From assembly GCF_051106095.1 (NCBI RefSeq), contig NC_135785.1, forward strand, positions 188,401,545 to 188,465,544: a DNA stretch of 64,000 nucleotides, written 5' to 3'. A program made the position numbers and the translations under genes. Numbering within the stretch: the stretch's first letter is position 1; the number at the start of each line of letters is the position of its first letter. The stretch is from Pogona vitticeps (taxonomy: Eukaryota; Chordata; Lepidosauria; Squamata; Agamidae). The notes beneath the pieces were generated by a model that was not told the DNA's origin, searched no databases, and saw only the letters and a program-made list of their open reading frames with translations. Shown in pieces: positions 24,810-34,899 of the stretch.

Positions 24810-24935
24810 ACAAGAAACCAGAGGTCTTGTAGCACTTTTGAGGCTAACTAGATTTTATTTTTCATAAACATTGGGTTAGGCAACCTGAGGAAGAAAAGCT
24901 ATATCAGATCAAAAGCTCTATGGACACATTGTGTG
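24810..24935. repeat. Sauropsid dispersed repeat (GTCTTGTAGCACTTTTGAGG type)
   Basis: The stretch AGAGGTCTTGTAGCACTTTT, GAGGCTAACTAGATTTTATT, with GGCAACCTGAGGAAG and CAGATCAAAAGCTCTATGG, resembles a repeat dispersed in reptile genomes whose termini also carry a CTGATGA...GAAA arrangement. I suspect a Penelope-type terminal repeat but cannot establish the class. A shorter related piece may lie at 31125-31190. Confidence 0.4.
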
Positions 24936-24939
24936 TATG

Positions 24940-26150
24940 TTTTCCAAAAGATGTCATCTTGCTTTTTAAAATTAAAAAAGGGAGAGCTAGGAATTAGTAA
25001 AGATTGCCACTGGAAACCAAGATTAAAATCATCCCTACTATTTGAAAGAAAGACAATGAAAAAAGACAAAAATCAACTCACTTGAAATGTGGTGTTGAAG
25101 GAGAGCCTTATTGATACCACAGACAACCAGAAAGGCAGAAGAGTAGTAATCAAGTCAAGCTTGAAATCTCAATAGAGCAAAAATAAGTAAATTGAGCCTA
25201 TCCTACCATGCATATAAAATAAAATATAGAGCTAACTAGAAAAGACAATATTGCTGGGAAAAGAGGAAGGGAGAAGTAGGAAGAGAAAATGACCAAATAT
25301 GAGGCAGATTGTCTCAAAAAAGGAAGTAATGACTGTTAGTTTGCAAGACCTGAGCAGATGCTAAGAATAGGGTTAGTAGAAAAAGAGAACAATCTAACAT
25401 GAGATGCTGTCAGTTTGCAAGATCTGAGAGAGCTGTTAATGATAGGACATATTAGAGGCCAATAATTTTATAGTCACCACACAGAAATGACTTGATGGCT
25501 GGTAATCTCTTTGGGAACAGTGATTTAAGTTTAAATGAGTGAGTTTCCGAATATTTGTTCACTTTTCCTTTTTTAATATCTTTTTAAATATTTTTTTACA
25601 AACAGACACACAATTCCTTTGTGGACACAAATCCCTGTTTAGCCAGGAAGGAGTTTAAAAATCAATCAAGTGCCGGCTGGCATGTTCAAAAGTTCAGATT
25701 GCCCCAGATCAGAAGCTGATTTCTCCTTTGAAAACTTGTGTCAAAAGCTTGGTCTCAGAAATCCTGGAAGAATGTTTACTGAAAGCACTCTAGGTTGGGA
25801 CAAACACAACTGCTCTGTGCTTCTGTAATACAGAAATACTTTGACAATGCCTTTCAAAATTGTAGGCTAATTCCCTGGAGATACATGGCAAAATGTCCCC
25901 CTTTTGCATAACTGGCTATTTGTACAGGCAACAAAAAGCTGCAGTGTCAGAAGGCCCAGAGATACAAAGAGTATAACACGGATGCACATTCTCACTAATA
26001 AAGGCACATCTTTAGAGAAGCACTTACTAATTCAAATGGCATTATCATTGTTAATATAGAGGTTATTATCAACAACATCCAATATGGAGACAACGCAGGA
26101 TTACTGCGAGACAATTTTGATGGGATACAAAGCTTACATTATACAGTACA
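24940..26150. other. No gene recognised; AT-rich
   Basis: About 1.2 kb with no supportable coding or RNA feature. Confidence 0.4.
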
Positions 26151-26153
26151 ATT

Positions 26154-26354
26154 AAAGAAACAATGAATACTGTCTAAAAATGAATGTTACAAAAACCAAG
26201 TTCATTCCAATCAGTGAAAAGCAAACAGCTCAAGAAATGCCATTAAAGATCCAGAATGAAAGAATGTAGCATTTTGCCAAATATGAGAATTTGGAATTTG
26301 GTTGAGTGAGGAATGGAAGCATAGCCACACAATAGAAAACATAAAACCAATAGC
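26154..26354 (+). repeat. 201-bp direct repeat, left copy, flanking the L1
   Basis: This block starts AAAGAAACAATGAATACTGT and ends AACATAAAACCAATAGC. An equally long, nearly identical block lies at 27712-27912, immediately after the L1 tail. By eye only about four substitutions separate them (about 98% identity). The simplest reading is an exceptionally long target-site duplication. Confidence 0.9.
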
Positions 26355-27711
26355 TAACCAACTGAGGTTTATTGGTGAAATTATATATAATCTGGAAAGG
26401 TTAATTTGGTGGGAAATGGAATCATCAGAATTACAAGGAAATATAGAAAAATATTTATTTGCTAAAGGTAAGAAAGACAAAATAAGTCAAGTTAATAATC
26501 CTTTTTTAAAGACACTGTTAAATATATGGTATAAGTATAAAAAGAATTTATGTTCATCATACTCTCCATTTGGATTAGTGACAGAAATAGAAGATTTTCC
26601 TACCAATATGAAGGTGTATATGGATTTATTTAAAGAAGAAAAAGTGATTAGACTGAAAGATTGGCTGTATAAAATGAGATCGATAGACCAAATGAAACAA
26701 GTATTTCAAAACAAGACTATCTCATGGTTGAACTACGTACAACTGGAAAGATGGACTAAGGAATGGGCAAATAAATATAATAACGGTAGAGAACACACAA
26801 AATTTGAGCAATTTCTATTCTCATATGAGGACATTCAGATGACTGACTCAGTAAAAGGTACAGTGAGTAAAATTTATTCACTTCTTAATTTAGAGGAAGA
26901 AGAAAGTGAGAAAGAAGGACTGAAATTGGTGTGGGAACAAGATATTGGGAAAAGAATAAATGAAGAAGAATGGAGGAGGATATGGAAAATGAGGGTTTTA
27001 AGATTTATGTCAGTAAGAATAAAGGAAAAAATTTTTAAACTTAAGATGGTATTTAACACCGGTAAAATTAAACAAAATTAACGCCAGTCATCCGAATGTC
27101 TGTTGGAAATGTGAGAAAGAAGTTGGTACATACTTTCATATGTGGTGGGAATGTGAAAAGGTACAAAGTTTTTGGAAACAAATTTTCAAAGAATTAAGTT
27201 GTATCTGTGGAAAAGATATAGAATGTAAGGCTGAGATTGCTTTGTTATCAATATATGAGAACGTGGAATATGACAAAATGATGAAAGAATTGATAACTAA
27301 TCTAATAACAGCAGCTAGATTGATTATTGCTAGACAGTGGAAATTAAAGACTGAATTACAAATTGAAGAATGGTATAAAGAAATATGGAATATAGCATTA
27401 AATGATAAATTAACTTGTAATTTAAAGATGAAGAAAGGAGAGTTGAAAAAGAACAATTTTTATGTAATATGGGGCAAATTTTTGGAATATGTGTTAATAA
27501 GGGGAAAAGGGAGAGCTCCAAATCAAGAATCTATGCAGTTCTGGAGAGGAGGACAATAGAAGAAGAAGAATGAGAAGAAGAAGAAAAAGAACAATATGGC
27601 AAGAGGTCCCGTATATGGTGGTGGGGAACACTGTTATTGTGTTGTAAGTGTATATGTTTTATGTATATGATTTGTTTTTGTTATAGTTATAAATAAATAA
27701 AATATTAAAAA
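26355..27711 (+). mobile_element. 5'-truncated L1 LINE
   Basis: Two frames encode the C-terminal third of L1 ORF2, downstream of the reverse transcriptase. Visible pieces are LERLIWWEMESSELQGNIEK and NNPFLKTLLNIWYKYKKN in the frame ending at 27081, and in the frame at 27140-27559 MWWECEKVQSFWKQIFKEL plus TAARLIIARQWK. The CWKCEKEVGTYFHMWWEC stretch bridging 27100-27160 is the L1 C-terminal Cys-rich region (C-x2-C...H...C). The RT and endonuclease are absent through 5' truncation, and at least one frame change near 27060-27140 breaks the remainder. The 3' end is a short UTR with a GAAGAAGAA-rich run (27560-27592) and an A-rich tail with AATAAATAAAATATT. It is flanked by 201-bp direct repeats. 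Confidence 0.9.
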
Positions 27712-27912
27712 AAAGAAACAATGAATACTGTCTAAAAATGAATGTTATAAAAACCAAGTTCATTCCAATCAGTGAGAAGCAAACAGCTCAAGAAATGCCA
27801 TTAAAGATCCAGAATGAAAGAATGTAGCATTTTGCCAAATATGAGAATTTGGAATTTGGTTGAGAGAGGAATGGGAGCATAGCCACACAATAGAAAACAT
27901 AAAACCAATAGC
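27712..27912 (+). repeat. 201-bp direct repeat, right copy, flanking the L1
   Basis: This is the partner of 26154-26354 and has exactly the same length. After it, single-copy flank resumes (ATGAAGAAGCTTTCTTAGG), while the left copy runs straight into L1 sequence. Confidence 0.9.
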
Positions 27913-27914
27913 AT

Positions 27915-28779
27915 GAAGAAGCTTTCTTAGGAAAAAGAATGTAATGTGCAACAAATCTTAAAATAGGCTTTGGGAATACAGTACTATGTATTCTTGGGTC
28001 TACTGTGTAACAAACAATCAACACAGACAACTATAAAAAAACTATTGGTTAATTACACAATCAAAGTGTCACACCAATTCACACCACTAACACATGACAA
28101 AGGATGCAAGCAGCAACTTGTTAACTAGCAGCAATTCACCACTGCAATTTATGCCATTGCATTTATTCCAGGGTAAGTAGCAGGGTTTGAGCCATAGAGC
28201 CACTTGAAATGCAGATTTGTCACAGGATGCTAATAATTTTTTTAATTGAAAAGGTGCCCAAAAAGAATTAATAAAGACCAGGAAATTGTGAAACTTAAAA
28301 TGGAGTAACCTAGGATATTCTAATCACAAAATGAGAAATGAAAGTACAGGTTGTTACAGCTGATTTTCATGAAAAAAATGGGAAAATAGGCACACCAACA
28401 AGAAGAACTAATTGGCTGAAGAACCTGGGAGACTAATTTGGTTGCAGCACAATGTTTCTGTGGCACCCAAAAGCAAAATAGCCAGGATGATGACCTGTCT
28501 CTAGCAGGACTGAAACAAGACAAAGATGAAATGCAGAAAGGAGATGGTCCGCAGCCAAAGTATCAGCAGGAGAAGGTCTAGACAGTGCTTTATCCAGAAA
28601 GCCTGTGACAAAGCACTGTCACAGGGGGTGTTGCTGTCATATGACATCAGGTGCCCTACAAAGGGCATTTTTATTTTTATAAGCTACCTAGATATTGATA
28701 CCGGGAGCTACTCTTCAATCATTATTTTTTTACTATTTCCTTTTCAGTAATTGTGCAGTTTTAGAACTTTCAGTACTTG
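27915..28779. other. No gene recognised
   Basis: About 860 bp with no supportable feature. The + frame at 28526-28750 has no known motif. Confidence 0.4.
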
Positions 28780-28781
28780 TA

Positions 28782-29042
28782 CAGTGGACCCTTGACTTAC
28801 AGACGGCTTGACTTACAGACTTTTTGAGTTACAGACTTCTCTGGCCGCAAAATTTAGGTTTGACTTGCAGACTGAGATTTGACTTACAGACCAGAAAAAA
28901 ACCAAAATGGAACAAAAACGGCCTGTTACGGGATTAATCGGTTTTCAATGCACTGTAGGTCAATGGAGACTTGACTTACAGACTTTTTGACTTGAGAACC
29001 ACCTTCCAATACGGATTAAGTTCTCAAGTCAAGACCCCACTG
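28782..29042. mobile_element. Tigger-type (TcMar) MITE, 261 bp
   Basis: The terminal inverted repeats are CAGTGGACCCTTGACTTACA at the left and the complement of CAGTGGGGTCTTGACTTGAG at the right. TA dinucleotides sit directly outside both ends (28780-28781 and 29043-29044), the target duplication of Tc1/mariner elements. The interior repeats GACTTACAGAC several times and has no transposase. CAGTGG...TTGACTT termini fit the Tigger group. Confidence 0.85.
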
Positions 29043-29044
29043 TA

Positions 29045-29870
29045 CTGTACACTGGCGTCCTCCATTTGTTCCATATAACACTTAAATTCTATGTTCTTTT
29101 TCAGACTTTCTTAACACTTATTTTGAAAAAGCAATCCTGCCTATTCAACACTTACAATTGATCTTGCATTATTATCTTCATTTGCTGTACTTCTAATAAA
29201 CTGAACAATAATAGGCTTGTTTCTTGCTTGCAGTTTTGGCTTAAATAGCCCTATGGGCCCTTTTAGTTTCTCCCACTCCTATTTTTTGTGTTACAACAAT
29301 ATTTGAAAGCCTACTATTAAGGAAGAGAAGAGATTTTGTTCTCCTAACGGTATGAGCCCCCGAAACAAAAATATGGAGTGTTCTGTCTTCAAACAAATAT
29401 TGGTATTAGACCTTGAAATAACTTTGCATATTCCTCACACTTTATTTCTATTTTTAGCGCTTAATCTACTATTTTTAAAGGTCTATCCATCTATCCTTCA
29501 TCTCTGAAATCTGTATTTGTAATGGGTTGATTGTACCAGCCCATTCTGCTGTTAGCTTTTAGAAAATACTTTTAGGCATTATTTTCCACCATTATCTCTT
29601 TAACTTCCTTTTGTTGTTTTTGAATGTTTTGATGCCATTACTGGACTTTCTCAACATCAGATTGCTCAATGTCGCGTTGTATTCCAACCAAGAAAACACA
29701 GTTCTGGAATCCATTCTTCAGATTTTGTCCTGCCTTCTTGGATTATAGAAATTTGCTTAAGGCAGATTTGATTTCTTTTGGTGCTGTTATTTTACTTCAT
29801 TTGCTGATCACTGTGAGGGTTCAGATCCTGGCTCTACTTTTTCTTCAAATAAATTGTCAGACTTCCTTGG
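29045..29870. other. No gene recognised
   Basis: About 830 bp of AT-rich sequence without a supportable feature. Confidence 0.4.
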
Positions 29871-29871
29871 T

Positions 29872-30705
29872 TTAGAAATTGGTGTTACGTGTGCTGTTCA
29901 AGAAACAGCCTATGTCTACAAACGTATTCCAACCGTTTTCTCCCTCTAACAATGGGTTAGGAGGGGGCTTCCAGTCTTCAGCTTTGAACGGATTAGTGTC
30001 CTGGGTGTTGCAGGGACCCAGCCAGTCCAGGGTAAAGTCTGTGTTTAATCCTCCCCTTCCAATAGGGGTACTGTATCCTTGTCCCGGCCATCTGTCCAGA
30101 TTGGGTCTTGTGAGGAGGAATTCTCTGGCCATAGTCTCCCTAAGGACCTTTCCGCTTTTGCTCCATCAAAAGCCATTCTAATCTTTTTCTCCTCTCCCTC
30201 TCAACCTTCTCCTTTTCCTCCCTCAACTTCTTCCTCCACTCCTTAGTCTCACGCTCCCCCCCCCCAGCAGGAGGGCTTGGGGGTATTTTCACTCCTCCTT
30301 CGGGCCTCTGCCTCTTCCCTTGGGACCCTCAGCTTTTCTACTTTTCCTGTCCACGGGTCCTCTAGCCAAATCCACTCCCAACCACGGGGCAGACTCTCCT
30401 CTCCCCTCTTTATATCCCCCAGCCCTGCCTCCACTTCCACCCGGGGCTGTCTGTCATTCTTTTCCGACCAGAATATTCCTGCCTGCTCCAACGGTCATCC
30501 CCTTCAATTTCTCCTCCACATTCCCCAGGTTTGCCTCAGGTGGTCTTATCTTCCTGGGAGAGGGAATGGGTGGTGTTTGCACCTCCTTGTCGGCAGAGGG
30601 ACGGCACTCCCGTGAGAGGGATCTTGCTCTCACCGACAGCCTCACAATCACATCCAGGCGTTTGGATGTAAATTGCCATCTTACATGCAAGCATGTGTCC
30701 ATATT
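29872..30705 (-). pseudogene. Unclassified minus-strand coding remnant, possibly retroelement-derived
   Basis: The minus strand holds several consecutive open stretches with protein-like, charged composition, GC-richer than the surroundings. The middle part is rich in Arg, Glu and Lys (for example EKLRVPREEAEARRRSE), the kind of composition seen in gag-like proteins. I do not recognise the family. If it is a retroelement it is an old, broken partial copy. No terminal repeats were found. Confidence 0.4.
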
Positions 30706-30904
30706 TTCTTTTGGCTGTCTGCCAGACAGTTCACTCTGTCTAGTGTCTGACTGGTGTACATGTTACATTATTCAAAATACAGTCCAAACAGTCTAGGCTG
30801 CAATGCCATGCATGGTTACCAGAGAATAAGTCCTATTTAAATCAATGCAATTTACAATTAAGTACATTCACTTACTCAGTAAATGCATTTACGTACATCT
30901 GAGT

Positions 30905-31085
30905 AAGTGTGGTTCTCAGTTTGGTGCAGTGGACAGAGTCATGGGCGACAACTTAGACCTGGTTTTGAATCTCTGCTCAGCCACAGAAACTCACTGCTGC
31001 AATGATGGCACTGATAAAACCACCCACTTACTTTGATAGCCCTATTGGGGTCACTGTAAGTCTAACATGAGTTGACAACACATAA
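30905..31085 (+). mobile_element. tRNA-derived SINE
   Basis: The head CAGTTTGGTGCAGTGGACAG resembles an A box and GGTTTTGAATCTCTGCTCAG a B box. The tail contains CCTATTGGGGTCACTGTAAG and TGAGTTGACAACACATAAC, typical for this SINE family. The copy at 61286-61455 begins almost identically. Confidence 0.7.
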
Positions 31086-31089
31086 CATA

Positions 31090-31695
31090 TACGCATACAT
31101 AGAATTACATAGAATTAACAAAAAAAGAGTCATATGGCACTTTAAAGATCAACACTATTATTGTTCTGTGGTTTTAGAATATGTTTCATATTTGTGAGTG
31201 GTTAGAACCGACTTTGGATATATCTTTAACTTCTTATATAAATATTTTCAAACTCATATTCTGATAGCCATTCACCCACGACTCTGTCAAGACTTAAGAT
31301 CTTTGCTGGATCAGTCCAAAACTCTGACAGGGCTTTTCCCACAGTAGCCAACTTGATGCCCATAATGAGTCCATAAGAAGGACATGAAGTACACTTTCAT
31401 CTTCCTCCTCTTCTTCCTCAGCAACTGGTATGCAGGGGAATATCATGTCTGATAGTACAGTTAACAAATACAAATACATCATAACTAGCAACCACTGACA
31501 GTCTTCTCCTTCATGCAACTGTATAATCCAATTTCCAAGCCTTCCAAGCTGATGACCATCACTACATCTTGGAGTATCAAATGCCACAGTTTTATTATGA
31601 ATGTTTGAAGTAGTTCTCTTTGAACCTGATCCCACTGCTGGAATAAACTGGCAGAGGGATCCTTTCTTTTTGAGTCAGACTAATGCCACATCGAC
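31090..31695. other. No gene recognised
   Basis: About 600 bp. A piece at 31125-31190 (GAGTCATATGGCACTTTAAA) weakly resembles the repeat at 24.8 kb. The minus frame at 31294-31635 contains an acidic run from a CTTCCTC-type repeat and no domain. Confidence 0.4.
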
Positions 31696-31699
31696 TTAG

Positions 31700-31808
31700 C
31701 CTGAATCAAGATTAGACCATTGTCTACATGGGGCTCCCTTTGAGGTTGATGCGGAAACTTCAAATGGTGCAGAATGCGGCAGCGAGGCTTCTTAGTGGGG
31801 TGAGGTCT
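31700..31808 (+). mobile_element. L2 LINE fragment (family A)
   Basis: GATTAGACCATTGTCTACAT, GGGGCTCCCTTTGAGGTTGA and GTGCAGAATGCGGCAGCGAG match the RLDHCNALYVGLPLRLLRKL and VQNAAARL segment of the L2 copies at 2.1 and 37.5 kb. Only about 110 bp remain. Confidence 0.75.
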
Positions 31809-31809
31809 T

Positions 31810-32880
31810 GCAGGTAATCATTCTTCCATGTGCCCTGCAGCTTTGTACACACGTGTATGGGGTCTTTTTATGGCAGCAGTAGGACACTTGAGATACCCCA
31901 TTCCCAGCCCCACAAACCCTTTTTCTACAGGGCGATTTCTACTGGCTACCATGAGTTTAGGATTTGTTACTGGTGACAATATTTGGTCTTGACAATACTG
32001 GTCACTGCTGTTATCCACCTATTAGTGAATTTTTAATCTAGGTGTATTAATCTGTATGATTAGTTGTTCTACAATTATTATTCATTTTGAAATATCATAT
32101 TTTACTATAGAAAATCTTCTAATATTATTAACTGTTCTGAGCATGAATTATCATGAAAAAATAGCATACATATAAATGTCCAAATTCTTAAATTCTCTCT
32201 CATATTAGCAGAAAACTGTAAAATAGTTGTGAAGTAGTACTCCTTGTTGTGCGGTTTTATTTTCCTTCTAGCTTAAAAAAATTCTCAAAGTCCAGGGCAA
32301 TTTCTGCAGCAAGACAAAGTCTGAGTATTACTGACTGTCTGCTGAGGCCAGATAAGGCTATGTAAGAGGGACAGTTCTTGCTGTCTTGAAGTCTTTTCTA
32401 TAAAACCTACATTTCATTTCCTCCCACACAAATGCAGTACAGCATTTTTTTTCATGAAAATTAATTTAGTTAGAAACAGAGGGTGCTTTGCCACTAAATG
32501 CAATTTATTAAATTTCTGGAAAAGGTAAAATTAGATAGTCTGATATTTAATGCAAAATACCTACTAAAATACTTATTCATAAACATTTCAGTTTGATGCC
32601 AAAGGTTTCTTGGTTCAAGCATTATTACTCCCACTTTAAAATTGCTAATAGGTTGGTTACATGAGTAAAGAAATACTATAAGAACAGATGGCTAGAATAC
32701 GCATTATGTTTGCTTGTAACTGCTGCACTTTCACTTTGCAGTGTTTTCCAAATTATATACTTATGCCACATAGTGTGAATGGGATAGTCCATGTCCAATA
32801 GTCTTTTATCTGGGTCCTTTAAGGGGAAAAGCGGAATAAAAATATTTTAAATAAATAAATACAATTCCTCAATAAAGTGT
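31810..32880. other. No gene recognised; short L2-like tail near 32800-32865
   Basis: AT-rich sequence without exons. At about 32800-32865 a stretch with GGGGAAAAGCGGAATAAAAA and a TAAATAAATAAATA tail resembles an L2 or SINE 3' end. Confidence 0.4.
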
Positions 32881-32885
32881 GACTA

Positions 32886-33498
32886 CAGTAGGATCCCCAT
32901 ATCCATAGGATCAGTATCCACTGATTTACTTCTTTGCAGTCTGAAAATATCATAAACATTAAACAAAAAATCCTAGAAGTATATATTTCTAAAGGTGAAG
33001 TTACCAGAACTGGTGACTAGAGGAAGCCAGAGACCATGCTATCCGTGTCACTCGTGCGAATTAGGAGGTGAGGCTGAGGAGCCTGACGCCGAGGGAGGCC
33101 TGGAAGGAAAAAACAAGAAACCAGGCCTTCTTGGCGGTGGCTCCTCACCTCTGGAACAATCTGCCTCCAGAGATTCGCGCGGCTCCCTCACTGGGTATTT
33201 TTAAAATCCAACTAAAAACATGGATGTTTCGGCAGGCCTTCCCTCCCAGTTAATTCTTTATTTTTCTTCCCTTCTTTTCCTAATATGATTTATATTCATG
33301 TATTTTGTTGTAAGCCACCTAGAGTGGTCCCAATGACCAGATAGGCGGGGTATAAATGGAATGAATGAATGAATGAATGAATGAATGCTATGGGTAGCGT
33401 TCACTATTAAAATGCTCTCTGCTATAATCTGCATTTATCAGCATCTCTGGCAAGGGGGTGGTTGAAACTGATCCCCAATGGATACAGGGGTTGTACTA
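32886..33498. mobile_element. Tigger-like MITE split by an L2 3' end
   Basis: The left end CAGTAGGATCCCCATATCCA and the complement of the right end (TAGTACAACCCCTGTATCCA) are imperfect terminal inverted repeats, with TA outside both ends (32884-32885 and 33499-33500). The interior copies GGATCAGTATCC and its inverted match GATCCCCAATGGATAC support this. The L2 fragment at 33041-33387 was inserted between the two halves, so the Tigger-like element is the older layer. Confidence 0.7.
33041..33387 (+). mobile_element. L2 LINE 3' end (family A) nested in the Tigger-like element
   Basis: The open frame at 33068-33253 reads MRLRSLTPREAWKEKTRNQA and LWNNLPPEIRAAPSLGIFKI, the C-terminus of the L2 family A protein. 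It is followed by the L2 3' UTR (GCCACCTAGAGTGGTCC, GGCGGGGTATAAATGG) and a (GAAT)n tail up to 33387. It is 5'-truncated. Confidence 0.9.
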
Positions 33499-33499
33499 T

Positions 33500-34498
33500 A
33501 TTTCTTTTGGTTTGGACCTCATTGTTTTCCTTCTCTCATTTTCTCACCATCTTTACTTCTTTCCATTACACAAGAACTTAAGCAATTATATCTCTTTTCT
33601 TCCTAGATCATGTCCCACATGCTGCCCTCTTTCCACCTCATACAGTCCACCCTATTCTTCTCAAACCGTTATAGGACAGGTGTTATAGAGCCAAGTGGAA
33701 GAATACAGAATGCAAATATTGCAGTATATCTTTGAGGGGGGAAATAAAAGTACATTTGCTTTTGATTAAACTGAAGAGGTCTGGAAGGGGCTTTCCCAAC
33801 CCCTAGAAGTGAGTTTCAGCTCCACTTCCGTCTAACCACATTAGCAGAATTTATTTCAAGGTTTCTGTAAGCAACCCACTCTCGGCACAACCCTCCAACA
33901 TGCAATTGGGATATAGCAGACCACTATAGTACAGGACTCCTGCATTCTACTCTCTCAGCCTGAAGAAAATTGGATAAAAGCCACAAAAAACATCTCAAGC
34001 TTTTTGTAAGTGACTCAAAGACTTGTGCTCTTTAGTGCAGGGCAGTGATAAGTCACTCTCTCCCAGTCAGAACCCTTTCCAATTTGGTATATGGACACAG
34101 TGAGCCTCATTTGCTCTGGGATTGGCATCAGCAGGGTTGCTTTCGTAATGTGATGTTTCACACTAAATAAGAATTATTTCTGTTTTGCTTGCTGCTGAGG
34201 GTGTAGATTTGGTATAGTAAACTCAATCCTGCTTACAGTGGATTTTCCATCAATTTCTATGAGCAGCTGTAACCTTCATTCCCTGAAACATTAAAAATAG
34301 CTTCTCAGTAAGAACCAGGAAATGTCTTATTACAATAGTGATTTATTTAAATTTAACTGTGATTAATGTTTATATTCCACATTTCTCTAATTAGCATGAA
34401 GAATATATGTCTCATGTTTCTATTTCATATGAAATGTTAGCTTTTTCGGTCCATGCAAAGGTGATCTAGCGCTAAACTAGTATATCAAGGCAGTGATG
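33500..34498. other. No gene recognised
   Basis: About 1 kb with no supportable feature. Confidence 0.4.
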
Positions 34499-34499
34499 A

Positions 34500-34895
34500 G
34501 GTGATCTAATTAACTTGCTGAAAAATGGAAGGTACTAAACAAACCAATAGGGGGAGAGTAAGAACAGACAAAAGAAAATATTTATTTATCCAGCATGTTG
34601 TAAGTCTGTGGAATTCCTTGCCACAGGATGTGGCTATGGCATCTGGCCTAGATGCCTTAAAAGGGGATTGGACAGATTCCTGGAGGAAAAGTCCATCGCA
34701 GGTTACAAGCTATGATGGGAATGTATAATCTCCAGGCTTATACATTCAAAATGCCAGAAGCAGGGAAGGGGTATCAGGAGTCAGGTATCTAATTGTCTCA
34801 TGTGCTCCCAAAGGCATCTGGTGGAGCCACTGTGAGATACAGGAAGCTGGACTAGATGGACCCTTGGCCTGATCCAGTAGGGCTCTTCTTATGTT
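34500..34895 (+). mobile_element. CR1 LINE 3' end
   Basis: The frame at 34525-34728 contains VVSLWNSLPQDVAMASGLDA and DWTDSWRKSPSQ, a degraded CR1 ORF2 C-terminus. The 3' UTR ends CAGGAAGCTGGACTAGATGG, CCCTTGGCCTGATCCAGTAG and GGCTCTTCTTATGTTCTC, which is diagnostic of CR1 in reptiles and birds. It is strongly 5'-truncated, as most CR1 copies are. Confidence 0.85.
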
Positions 34896-34899
34896 CTCA

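Noticed and set aside
26154-27912. Reading the 201-bp repeats as LTRs of an LTR retrotransposon
   Set aside because: The enclosed sequence is L1 ORF2 with an A-rich tail, and the repeats lack TG...CA ends and occur as plain flanking DNA.
31294-31635. 113-codon minus-strand frame with an acidic run
   Set aside because: The EEEEEDE-like run comes from a CTTCCTC repeat. No domain or splice context.
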